Shown here: positions 33,336 to 41,301 of the stretch, in pieces
Layout: each line of letters opens with the position of its first letter
Position numbering within the stretch: the stretch's first letter is position 1
Assembly: GCA_934644775.1 (NCBI GenBank)
Contig: CAKUDB010000015.1
Span: 1 to 59,073 of the forward strand
DNA from: an uncultured bacterium
Lineage (GTDB): Bacteria; Vulcanimicrobiota; Xenobia; Xenobiales; Xenobiaceae
DNA: 59,073 nt
Direction: 5' to 3'
The notes under the pieces: model-generated
The model's input: only the letters and a program-made list of their open reading frames with translations
Told to the model about the DNA's origin: nothing
Database searches by the model: none
Made by a program: the position numbers and the translations under genes

Positions 33336-34094
33336 CTACAACATAGGATCGTCAAGAATGATCATAGGCTTAATCTCTAGATCGAAGCCCATTTGCCAAC
33401 GCAAGAGACGGAGCGCTTGCTCGGCAGCAATCTGACCGGCATTTTGTTTGGTATGGCCCTGGCCGCTGCCAAGAGCGCACCCAGCTAGAGAAACTTCTAT
33501 TTGGAAAAAGCGATCGTGAGCTGGCCCCTCTTCTTTGACAACTTGATAAATAGGCAAAATATGGAAGCTCTTCTGAGAGAACTCTTGCAACAAACTTTTA
33601 TAGTCACGCTGCGAGCCTTCCATATTATCCATAGCCGTTTTGAGCATACTTAGGACAAAGCGCTGAGCAGGCTCAAAACCTCCATCTAAATAGATAGCCC
33701 CAATTAGAGCTTCCATAACGTCGGCTAGAACATTAGACTTATCGTATCCCTTGGAAAGAAGCTCACCCCGCCCCATCTTCAAGTGTTCGCCTATTTTTAA
33801 AATTCTGGCTTTATCAGCTAAATAGGAAGTGCTGGCAATAAGTCCTTTGACTTGAGCCATACGCCCTTCGTTAGCTTTAGGATGGCGCTTATATAAATAT
33901 AAGCAAATAATCATACCTAAGACTGAATCGCCTAAAAACTCCAGACGCTCATTATTGCCACACTCGAAATTATGCTCGTTAGAATAGGACTCGTGGGTAA
34001 GAGCCAATTCCAGAAGGGAAAGATCTTGGAAGTGGTAGTCTATCTTTTGCTGCAAAACTCCTAGATCGGAATTAGGCAGCACTGCCGATTTCAT
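33336..34094 (-). CDS. rnc: Ribonuclease III
   Basis: 252 residues. The catalytic signature NERLEFLGDSVLGM includes Glu52 and Asp56, and the second acidic cluster is ADVMEALIGAIYLDGG. A C-terminal dsRNA-binding domain spans ~162-235 (YKSLLQEFSQKSFHILPIYQ...). It cuts double-stranded RNA in rRNA and mRNA processing. About fifteen extra residues (LEIKPMIILDDPML) follow the usual end. It lies between fabF and the YggU-like gene on the same strand; the common fabF-rnc order is kept. Confidence 0.96.
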   Translation of the reverse strand: MKSAVLPNSDLGVLQQKIDYHFQDLSLLELALTHESYSNEHNFECGNNERLEFLGDSVLGMIICLYLYKRHPKANEGRMAQVKGLIASTSYLADKARILKIGEHLKMGRGELLSKGYDKSNVLADVMEALIGAIYLDGGFEPAQRFVLSMLKTAMDNMEGSQRDYKSLLQEFSQKSFHILPIYQVVKEEGPAHDRFFQIEVSLAGCALGSGQGHTKQNAGQIAAEQALRLLRWQMGFDLEIKPMIILDDPML

Positions 34095-34203
34095 ATTATT
34101 AAATAACCTCGCACCGCCGAGTATCTATAGGCCCGACGGCCTTAAAAATAGATAGGTAACTCGGCAGATATACTAAAAAAATGGCCAAGGATATTAGCTG
34201 AAA

Positions 34204-35454
34204 CTAATCTTCATACCTGCGCAATACTACTACAGCATTCTGTCCGCCAAAGCCAAACGAATTATTTAACGCAACCTTAACCTCGGCTCGGCGAGCAACA
34301 TTAGGTACAATGTCTAAATCACATTCGGGATCAGGATACTCGTAGTTGATAGTAGGGGTAATAATGCCATTTTTTATAGTTAAAGCGCAGACGGCCGTTT
34401 CCAAAGCGCCGGCCGCACCTAAAGCGTGGCCGAACATAGATTTAGAAGAAGAGACGGCCAATTTATGGGCATGTTCGCCGAATACTTGCTTAATAGCTTT
34501 AATCTCTGCGGGGTCTCCTAAAGGAGTGGAAGTGCCATGAGCATTGATATAATCTACTTCTTCAGGCTTAATAGCGGCGTCGGCCAAAGCTAAGCGCATA
34601 GCTTCTTTAGCCCCATTCCCTTCAGGATCGGGAGCGGTAATGTGGTAAGCATCGGAAGTGGCTCCGCTGCCGGCTAAAATGGCATAAATACGAGCTCCCC
34701 TAGCCTTGGCATGGGCCAGAGACTCTAAAATTATGGTAGCTGCACCTTCAGCCATAACGAAACCGTCGCGCTCTTTATCAAAAGGACGCGAAGCCTTAGT
34801 AGGCTCGTCATTGCGAGTAGAGAGAGCGTGTAAAGAGCAAAAACCACCCACAGCCATGGGAGTCATGGCCGCTTCGGAACCGCCAGCCACCATAATATCA
34901 GCTTTGCCGGAACGAATAGCCTCGGCAGCTACTCCTAAAGCGTGGGTACTGGAAGCACAAGCAGAGACTACGCAAAAACTCATACCTTTAAGGCCAAGTT
35001 CGATAGAGACTACGCCAGAAGCCATATTAGAGATCATCATAGGGATAAAGAAAGGACTAATGCGACCGGCCCCTTTCTCCATATAGCTCTTCATATTGCT
35101 TTCGAAAGTGGAAATACCGCCGATACCAGAACTGATAATTACTCCGGCACGCCAAGGATCGATATTATCGGTGGCCAATTGGGCGTCTTGCCAAGCCAAT
35201 TTAGAGGCGGCTGAAGCTAGCTGGATATATCTATCGCGACGACGAGCCTCTTTGCGATCCATGTAATCTTCGGGATTAAAATCTTTTACTTCAGCGGCTA
35301 TTCTGGCACTAAAGTTGGTGGCATCGAATTGCGTAATAGGGCCGATGCCGCATTTGCCAGCAGTTAAACTCTTCCAAAATTGATCTACGCCACACCCTAG
35401 AGCAGAAATAACTCCCAAACCAGTAATTACTACAGTATTATCCGATAATGACAT
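34204..35454 (-). CDS. fabF: 3-oxoacyl-[ACP] synthase II
   Basis: 416 residues. The catalytic triad is present: Cys166 in VVSACASSTHALG, His in NAHGTSTPLGD and His in SSSKSMFGHALGAAGALE with its Lys. It elongates acyl-ACP with malonyl-ACP in fatty acid synthesis. GAGG lies 11 bases before the ATG. In many genomes acpP sits just upstream; here the 250 bases before it hold no ACP gene. It leads a fabF-rnc-yggU run. Confidence 0.96.
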   Translation of the reverse strand: MSLSDNTVVITGLGVISALGCGVDQFWKSLTAGKCGIGPITQFDATNFSARIAAEVKDFNPEDYMDRKEARRRDRYIQLASAASKLAWQDAQLATDNIDPWRAGVIISSGIGGISTFESNMKSYMEKGAGRISPFFIPMMISNMASGVVSIELGLKGMSFCVVSACASSTHALGVAAEAIRSGKADIMVAGGSEAAMTPMAVGGFCSLHALSTRNDEPTKASRPFDKERDGFVMAEGAATIILESLAHAKARGARIYAILAGSGATSDAYHITAPDPEGNGAKEAMRLALADAAIKPEEVDYINAHGTSTPLGDPAEIKAIKQVFGEHAHKLAVSSSKSMFGHALGAAGALETAVCALTIKNGIITPTINYEYPDPECDLDIVPNVARRAEVKVALNNSFGFGGQNAVVVLRRYED

Positions 35455-35722
35455 ATATAATAAAACCTCAACGTAAGCAACCGCCGACCAGGACAGCTCA
35501 AGCTCAAACTAATTCAAGCCGACGCCTCCAAAATAAGCGCCACAAAAATGGGGCCTTCGCGTGAAAATGCGTCTCCGCGGAGCCTTTGCCGTTTTTTTTG
35601 AAACGTTTTGGCCTTCCACGCCTAAAAAATGCTTCCTTCTTAACTAAGTTGGCTCTCTTAACGAGTTTCCCGGAGCTTATTAACGGGCAGGAGCTAGGGC
35701 AAAGTTGGGTAAAAATAGTCAT

Positions 35723-36766
35723 ATGCGCAGGCCCATAAATTTCTTCTTATTGTCGCTACTTTCACTTGCTTTAACTATTCTACTCTTCTCTTGGCCTACT
35801 TGGGCTAAGGCTACAGATTCAGAGCCTGAGAATATCCCTCCAACGACACCAACGGTTAGTACAACTATCCCTAAAGAGCTAACTGTCGATCCCCTTCCAG
35901 GAGCAGTGGTAACTCAAGCACGTCCCTCTATAGTAGTTACTTTCGCTGCCTCGGCCTCTATTCGCTACGAGCTTTCCAGAATGTGGGTAAACAATTCGGA
36001 AGTAAGTAACAATTGCCTAAAGACGCCAGCTTTTATAAGTTATCGCCCTTTTATCGATTACCATGACGGCCCGGTAGAAGTAAAAGTTCGCTTAACTGGT
36101 ACTACTAATTCCCCTAGCGAATTTAGTTGGATCTTTACTATCCAAAAACCAAGCTCTATTGAGTCTGTCCATATTACTAGTCGTTTGGAATTGGGAGCTT
36201 TTGAAGATCTCAACGTGGAATTGAAGGGAATAAAGGGAGCCGATAAAGCTTGGTTTGAGATTGAAGATTATCGCTTTGATATTCCCTTGCAAGAAGATAG
36301 CCAAGTTCCAGGTTTATATAAGGGATATTATCGAATTAAACATGGAGATAATCGCCTTAGAGCTAGAGTTGTAGGTTATTTGCAAAAAGGCCAGCAAACT
36401 TTTACTATGACAGCTCCAGAGACGGCCTCGATTTGGGGGCAGCTTTTCCAAATTGTCATCTTAGAGCCTCAAGATAGGGCTCAAGTACCCTTAAATTTCA
36501 AAATAAAAGGGCGCACTTTGCCTAATTGCCATATAAGTATTGTACCTAAGATAGGCTTTAGCGATCATATCGAGCCAGCTACCCGCAATAGTGAAGAAGA
36601 CGTTATGGGCTCTATCCCCTGCACTTCCGATTCCGAAGGTTATTTCGAAACCGATTACGGATTTTTAGTTAAGTTGCCCGGAATGCAAGCCGTCTTTACC
36701 ATTATTGCTACCGACGGCAAAGGTAATCGCTCAGTGCCTAAAAATTTTCAAGTAAAATTTAAGTAG
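35723..36766 (+). CDS. Secreted three-domain beta protein, paralogue of the stalk-domain protein
   Basis: 347 residues from ATG 35723; a TTG at 35705 is the alternative. The signal peptide is MRRPINFFLLSLLSLALTI to about TWAKA. An Ig-like domain (~45-140), a beta domain (~145-235) with IEDYRFDIPLQEDSQVPGLY, and a final beta domain (~240-347) with TSDSEGYFETDYGF follow. The middle box parallels SDIPMHEDKEGVYSG in the 12472 protein, and the same three modules occur there, but the stalk repeats are missing here. It is monocistronic. The role is unknown; a surface or periplasmic structural part is likely. Confidence 0.68.
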   Translation: MRRPINFFLLSLLSLALTILLFSWPTWAKATDSEPENIPPTTPTVSTTIPKELTVDPLPGAVVTQARPSIVVTFAASASIRYELSRMWVNNSEVSNNCLKTPAFISYRPFIDYHDGPVEVKVRLTGTTNSPSEFSWIFTIQKPSSIESVHITSRLELGAFEDLNVELKGIKGADKAWFEIEDYRFDIPLQEDSQVPGLYKGYYRIKHGDNRLRARVVGYLQKGQQTFTMTAPETASIWGQLFQIVILEPQDRAQVPLNFKIKGRTLPNCHISIVPKIGFSDHIEPATRNSEEDVMGSIPCTSDSEGYFETDYGFLVKLPGMQAVFTIIATDGKGNRSVPKNFQVKFK

Positions 36767-36781
36767 CTATAACAAAGCTAG

Positions 36782-36826
36782 AAAAAAAAGAAGCCGTGAC
36801 AACCATAACCAGTTGCCACGGCTTTA
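36782..36826. terminator. Terminator between convergent genes
   Basis: Stem AAGCCGTG/CACGGCTT with inner CAAC/GTTG across a mismatch. On the minus strand it is followed by eight T, so it mainly ends the rubrerythrin-fusion gene. Confidence 0.85.
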
Positions 36827-36849
36827 TGATTAGTTAATAAAAGAAATAA

Positions 36850-38307
36850 CTAATAGTTGGTAGCTTTGAGTTGAAAGTAAGCCTTGTCGTGGCCGCAAAC
36901 GGGGCACTTTTCAGGGGCTTTCTTACCTACTACGATATTGCCACACTGGAGACACTGCCAAATAGCTTCGCCGTCGCGAGAGAAGACTAAGCCGCCTTCA
37001 ATGTTGGCCAAAAGCTTGCGATAGCGCTCTTCATGCTCTTTTTCAATATTGCCGACAGCTTTGAAGAGGCGGGCAATTTCGGTAAAGCCTTCTTCTTCAG
37101 CTTCTTTGGCAAACTCGGCATACATATTAGTCCACTCGTAATTTTCGCCTTGAGCCGCATCGAGAAGGTTTTCAGTAGTGGTAGGAATAGAGCCGCCATG
37201 CAAATGTTTAAACCACAACTCGGCGTGCTCACGCTCATTTTCAGCAGTTTCCAAGAAGAGATTGGCAATTTGCTGATAACCTTCTTTGCGAGCTTTGCTA
37301 GCATAGTAGGTATATTTGTTGCGAGCCTGAGATTCACCGGCGAAAGCAGCCTGTAAATTTTTCTCGGTCTTTGAACCCTTAAGTTCCATTTTCTTCCCTC
37401 CTACAGCATCAGCTTGGGGAGCTGGTACTGCGTCTATGGTCGTATTTTCTTCGGTCTTTTTTTCTATCTCGTCTTCGACTTCAATCTCTATATCCATTAG
37501 CTCAAAAGCCTCGGCACCATGTTTACACCAAGGACAAATATAATCTTCAGGAAGAACGTCTCCATCATAGACGAAACCGCAAATCGTACAGACCCAACGT
37601 TTTACAGTTTTGGTACGTTTTACAGTCTTGACCTCTGCTGTAGAAACCGAAGATAGCCGCTTTTGCTCCATTTCGGGATGGAACATATCGGCTCCAACTC
37701 CACACAGAGGACAAACAAAATCTTTAGGTAATTCTGAGCCCTCATAGGCATAACCGCAAACATCACAGACCCAGCGTGCAACCTTTTCTTGCGCCGGTTG
37801 GGGCTCAGGCTCAGCTTTAGCAACCGCTCCAGGACGAGGCTTTATATTACTGTGGTAATAAGCATAAGTTAAAGGTGGAACTGAGCTGAGAGTTTTCATA
37901 TCAAAAATCTCGGCAGTGTAAAGATAGTGGGTACCTAGATCTTTAACTTCCAGGACTCGACATAGCAAATAAGCGCAACAATCCTTAATTAAATAAGGCA
38001 AACCGCTCGCTAAATCTATCTCGTGGGGAAAAAGTGCAAATTTATCATTATGGCTACCACTTTGGAAACCAAAATGCTTGATAGTTTCGAAAACAGTATT
38101 TTCAGTTAGAACTGAAACGGAGAACTGTCGGCTTTTATTGATAAGTTCTGCCGTATAGTTCGCTTTATTTACGGCTACAATTACTCTGTAGGGAGCATCT
38201 GCCACTTGGGTGACAGTATTGACGACACATCCGTTAAGCTTTTCGCCGTCACGAACGCTAAGTATATAAAGTCCGTAGCTTAACTTAAACAAAGCAGCTT
38301 TATCCAC
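36850..38307 (-). CDS. Flavin reductase-rubredoxin-rubredoxin-rubrerythrin fusion
   Basis: 485 residues, GTG start behind GGAGGT. Domains in order: FMN-binding flavin reductase split barrel (1-~155), rubredoxin 1 (Cys181, 184, 199, 202), rubredoxin 2 (Cys240, 243, 258, 261), an acidic linker, rubrerythrin di-iron four-helix domain (~310-435; E358xxH361 and E422xxH425) and a C-terminal rubredoxin-like site (Cys452, 455, 468, 471). The first half matches high-molecular-weight rubredoxin; rubrerythrin reduces peroxide. Electrons could pass from NAD(P)H via FMN and iron sites to peroxide within one chain. It lies next to perR, divergent. A second translation start may lie at codon 307. Confidence 0.92.
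   Translation of the reverse strand: MDKAALFKLSYGLYILSVRDGEKLNGCVVNTVTQVADAPYRVIVAVNKANYTAELINKSRQFSVSVLTENTVFETIKHFGFQSGSHNDKFALFPHEIDLASGLPYLIKDCCAYLLCRVLEVKDLGTHYLYTAEIFDMKTLSSVPPLTYAYYHSNIKPRPGAVAKAEPEPQPAQEKVARWVCDVCGYAYEGSELPKDFVCPLCGVGADMFHPEMEQKRLSSVSTAEVKTVKRTKTVKRWVCTICGFVYDGDVLPEDYICPWCKHGAEAFELMDIEIEVEDEIEKKTEENTTIDAVPAPQADAVGGKKMELKGSKTEKNLQAAFAGESQARNKYTYYASKARKEGYQQIANLFLETAENEREHAELWFKHLHGGSIPTTTENLLDAAQGENYEWTNMYAEFAKEAEEEGFTEIARLFKAVGNIEKEHEERYRKLLANIEGGLVFSRDGEAIWQCLQCGNIVVGKKAPEKCPVCGHDKAYFQLKATNY
37387..37401 (-). promoter_or_regulatory. Internal ribosome-binding site and ATG for stand-alone rubrerythrin
   Basis: On the minus strand GGAGGG, six bases, then ATG (37389-37387), in frame at codon 307 of the fusion. 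It sits exactly at the junction where a normal rubrerythrin would begin (MELKGSKTEKNLQAAFAG). It would yield a 179-residue rubrerythrin with its own C-terminal rubredoxin-like site. Confidence 0.6.
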
Positions 38308-38589
38308 TTATCGCAATACCTCCAAACAAAAAAGAATAATGTTTACAGCTCCTCATGCCGACGCTGCGGCGAAATTCTAAACTATCTTTATAAAAAATAG
38401 CCCCATTGAAGAGTTTTCCAACTTAGGTGAACCAACAAAGGGCCGTCTTAATCTTAGCAAAGTTAGCTAAACTCTACAACAACCATAAAAATAAGCTAAT
38501 AGCAAAGGTTGCTATTTTTAATAATAATTATTATAACTAAAAGTAGATAGTCCTGCTTAAGTTTTTTTCTAAAAACTGGCTATAGAAGA
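38308..38589. promoter_or_regulatory. Divergent regulatory region, rubrerythrin fusion / perR
   Basis: An AT-rich gap without ORFs. It includes a perfect 14-base palindrome ATAATAATTATTAT at 38521-38534, similar in composition to PerR/Fur boxes (AT-rich inverted repeat) though not an exact 7-1-7 consensus. The site is ~56 bases upstream of the perR -35 box. The ribosome-binding site GGAGGT of the fusion lies near 38319. A role as PerR operator is inferred. Confidence 0.45.
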
Positions 38590-38618
38590 TTAACTTTGAT
38601 TACCACTTCTGGTATTAT
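38590..38618 (+). promoter_or_regulatory. perR promoter, predicting a nearly leaderless mRNA
   Basis: -35 TTAACT (38590-38595), 17-base spacer, -10 TATTAT (38613-38618) in extended form TGGTATTAT. The start would be about 38625, three bases before the ATG at 38628, and no Shine-Dalgarno sequence is present. Confidence 0.65.
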
Positions 38619-38627
38619 ACATTCTAT

Positions 38628-39014
38628 ATGGGCGATACTAAACAAAAAAGAGCTATCGAAGAGGTAGTTTTTAGCACGGACAAACATATGACTGTCGAAG
38701 AAGTCTATGAGAGAGTTAGAAAGCTGATGCCACATGTAAGTATGGCTACTGTCTATCGCAACTTAAATAACTTAGCCGACAATCAAAAATTGCTCCGCCT
38801 AACTTTTCCAGATGGGAAATTCCGCTTCGATAGAAATACCCGAGTGGCACATGGCCATCTTTATTGTACCAAGTGTCACCAGGTGTTTGATCTGGATCCT
38901 AAGGCAGTGAGTTTCCAGAACCTCGACCAACTCGATTCTTTCACAGCCGAAACTTATGAACTAGTACTAAAAGGACACTGTCAAAAATGTAATATAAGCT
39001 TTAGCAACTCTTAA
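38628..39014 (+). CDS. perR: Fur-family peroxide regulator, PerR-like
   Basis: 128 residues. The winged-helix DNA-binding domain is 1-~75 (HVSMATVYRNLNNLADN is the recognition-helix region). The metal domain has HGHLYCTKC and CQKC, the structural Zn(Cys)4 site. Asp in GKFRFDRNTR lines up with the PerR-specific Asp85 of Bacillus, where Fur uses Glu, so a peroxide sensor is more likely than an iron regulator. It is divergent from the rubrerythrin fusion, a classical PerR target. It probably has a leaderless transcript, with the start codon just after the -10 element. Confidence 0.85.
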   Translation: MGDTKQKRAIEEVVFSTDKHMTVEEVYERVRKLMPHVSMATVYRNLNNLADNQKLLRLTFPDGKFRFDRNTRVAHGHLYCTKCHQVFDLDPKAVSFQNLDQLDSFTAETYELVLKGHCQKCNISFSNS

Positions 39015-39059
39015 AAAAGATTATCTTGGCTAAAGCTAAAGGAAGGATACCAACTACTA

Positions 39060-39119
39060 AGGCAGTGCCTAAAATTTGAGAGAGACTTTATAGCCTCTCC
39101 CAAAATTTAGACATTGCCT
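39060..39119. repeat. 60-base imperfect inverted repeat
   Basis: AGGCA-TG-CTAAAATTT on one side pairs with AAATTTAG-CA-TGCCT on the other, with an inner GAGAG/CTCTC stem. No T run follows, so it is not a standard terminator. It lies between the convergent perR and mnmA genes and may stabilise their 3' ends. Confidence 0.7.
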
Positions 39120-39178
39120 CTAGCTCCACCAAGCCGCTGTTACAGCAAAAAGTAGGTGTGGCTATTAAATTTTCTAAT

Positions 39179-40267
39179 TTAGAGAGAAGCGGTAATGATA
39201 CCGCCACCAAGCACTAAGTCGCCATTGTAAAAGACGGCCGCCTGGCCACAAGCCGCTCCGGGGATCTCTTGAGCAAAGACAACCTTAACTTGGGTTTCAT
39301 CTTTACCTTTAATAAGTTGGGCTAACTGAGGCTGGGAAGAGTAGCGCACCTTAACTTGGCACTCCAGCTTATCTTCAATTCCCGCAATAGAAACCCAATT
39401 GACCTCGTCAACCAAAATGCTTTTAGTGTGTAGTTGATCGGCGGTACAAACTATCAAAGTATTGGTTGCTACATCTTTAGAGCAAACAAAAAGGGGCTCT
39501 TTATAAGCAACTCCCAGACCGCGCCTCTGCCCTATAGTGTAGCGAATAAGCCCTTTATGCTCACCTACTTTAAGGCCCTCTTTAGTAACAATAGGCCCAG
39601 GCTGGCTGGGTTTATGGCGGTAGTTTTCAATAAAATCGGCATAGTCGCCAGTTTGTACAAAACAAATATCCTGACTTTCTTGCTTATGGGCCGTAACTAA
39701 ACCGTATTCCTCAGCATAAGCTCTCACTTCCTCTTTAGTCAAATTTCCTAAAGGAAATTGAGCGTGGGCCAATTGTTCCTGAGTTAAAAAGTAAAGGACA
39801 TAACTTTGATCTTTATGGCTATCGATAGCTTTACTTAAAGTGTACCTCTTGTGGGTTTGATCGTAGCCTAAACGCACATAGTGGCCGGTGACAATATAAT
39901 CGCAATCTAATTCGCTAGCCCGCTGATAAAGCTTTTTAAATTTAAGGTAGCGATTACAATCTATGCAGGGATTGGGAGTAAAACCTCTTTCGTAAGCACA
40001 GACAAAAGGCTCAATTACTTTTTCTTTAAAATTTTCCGCAAAGTTTACTACGTAATAAGGAATGGCTAAACGGGTAGTGACACTGCGGGCGTCGTCTACG
40101 TCGGATAAGGAGCAGCAAGACTTTTCGCGACTTACTCCCACATCTTCATTATCGAATAATTTCATAGTGACGCCGATACAATCGTAGCCGACCTTTTGCA
40201 TAAGTAGGGCGGCTACAGAGCTGTCGACTCCTCCGCTCATAGCGATTAAAGCACTTTTTTGAGTCAT
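39179..40267 (-). CDS. mnmA: tRNA 2-thiouridylase
   Basis: 362 residues from ATG 40267, the normal MnmA length; the frame runs 44 codons further upstream with a Lys/Arg-rich sequence unlike the family. The PP-loop is AMSGGVDSSVAALLM. Catalytic cysteines lie in NPCIDCNRYLKF and QDICFVQTGDY. It thiolates U34 of Lys, Glu and Gln tRNAs with sulfur relayed from a cysteine desulfurase, which is not in the window. Usual family motifs run to the end (GQRRGLGVAYKEPLFV). Confidence 0.95.
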   Translation of the reverse strand: MTQKSALIAMSGGVDSSVAALLMQKVGYDCIGVTMKLFDNEDVGVSREKSCCSLSDVDDARSVTTRLAIPYYVVNFAENFKEKVIEPFVCAYERGFTPNPCIDCNRYLKFKKLYQRASELDCDYIVTGHYVRLGYDQTHKRYTLSKAIDSHKDQSYVLYFLTQEQLAHAQFPLGNLTKEEVRAYAEEYGLVTAHKQESQDICFVQTGDYADFIENYRHKPSQPGPIVTKEGLKVGEHKGLIRYTIGQRRGLGVAYKEPLFVCSKDVATNTLIVCTADQLHTKSILVDEVNWVSIAGIEDKLECQVKVRYSSQPQLAQLIKGKDETQVKVVFAQEIPGAACGQAAVFYNGDLVLGGGIITASL

Positions 40268-40500
40268 ATTTGTAGGAACTTTCTCTTGCGTCTTAGGGCG
40301 AGATGAAATATTTAAGTATCTTTCGGCACTGCAGCTGAAGCTGACATTAGACAAAGCTGCAGCTTCACCGAAGCGTCTTCGCCTTCCTTTTTTTCTCATG
40401 CCACCCCTTCTCTCCTTAAACTTAGTCTTAAATTTAGAAGCCTTAGGACAAAAAGCTTCTTAGTGAAGGCTAAAGCACAAAAATCACGAAAAGGGGCGGC

Positions 40501-41232
40501 ATGAGTAAAGCTAAAGTTTCATGGCAGCCTTCCAGCAAACTGGAGATACGTTACACTAGCAATATCGGCGGAGATTTAGAAGCTCTGCCCTACTTAGCAA
40601 CCATTATTAAGCAACAGCGGGCCCAATATCCAGATATGTTGCTCTTTGATACCGGCTCTTTTAGCGGCCCTGGTTGTCCAGGCCCTAATGGCGGTGAGCC
40701 GCACGTTAGAGTATATAATCATTTGCAATATACAGCCGTCGTACCGGGTCGAGCCGAGGCTATGGATACTAAAGCTCTTAAAAAGATGGCTCGCCTGGCC
40801 GATTTTCCCTTTTTGGCTACCAACTGGCGCGGCATAGGCGAAGGCGATTACTTTACCAATCGTCAAGTAATTGAGCGCGGCCAAGAAAAGATCGTTGTTT
40901 TAGGTATGGCTTGCCCGGAAACTCCTAAAGATACGGAAACGGCGTCGGCTACTCAGGCTTTAGACGAAGCTTTAAAAGGCTTCGATCCAGCTGATACTGT
41001 AGTAGTTATCCTTTCCCAATTGGACGGCAACCAAAATTTAGCTTTAGCTAAGTATGGCCCCTTCACTAAAGTAATTATTGGCGGCGTAACTATTGCCGGT
41101 CTAGATCAGACTATCAACGTGGGTAATTCTCTAATAGCCCCAGCTTCCGATGGCCCTAAGAGCTTGGGCAGCCTCACAGTCAATTTAAGTGGCAACTTAA
41201 AAATCAACAAAGAATCTAAGCAAGATAAGTAG
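40501..41232 (+). CDS. Metallophosphoesterase-fold protein lacking its metal ligands
   Basis: 243 residues, ATG behind AAAGGGG. The order of motifs follows the 5'-nucleotidase/UshA calcineurin-like domain but each metal-binding block is altered: DxH reads NIG (Asn21, Gly23) in YTSNIGGDLEAL; GD reads GS (Ser53) in LLFDTGSFSG; GNHE reads GRAE (83-86); the S-H of VVVILSH is SQ; and GGHTH reads GGVTI. No signal peptide, although UshA-type enzymes are exported. So the fold seems kept and catalysis lost; it may bind a ligand or partner. It is monocistronic with its own terminator. Confidence 0.7.
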   Translation: MSKAKVSWQPSSKLEIRYTSNIGGDLEALPYLATIIKQQRAQYPDMLLFDTGSFSGPGCPGPNGGEPHVRVYNHLQYTAVVPGRAEAMDTKALKKMARLADFPFLATNWRGIGEGDYFTNRQVIERGQEKIVVLGMACPETPKDTETASATQALDEALKGFDPADTVVVILSQLDGNQNLALAKYGPFTKVIIGGVTIAGLDQTINVGNSLIAPASDGPKSLGSLTVNLSGNLKINKESKQDK

Positions 41233-41253
41233 CTTTTAAGGCTACAACGAGAA

Positions 41254-41292
41254 GCCCTCGCCCCCATTAAATAAGGAAGCGAGGGCCTTTTT
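41254..41292 (+). terminator. Terminator of the 40501 gene
   Basis: Perfect 8-bp stem GCCCTCGC/GCGAGGGC, then CTTTTT. Confidence 0.92.
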
Positions 41293-41301
41293 GTGCCCGA
41301 A

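Noticed and set aside
35504..35722. 72-codon Arg-rich ORF upstream of fabF, considered as a missing acpP
   Set aside because: No acyl-carrier DSL motif; composition is unlike a carrier protein and there is no ribosome-binding site.
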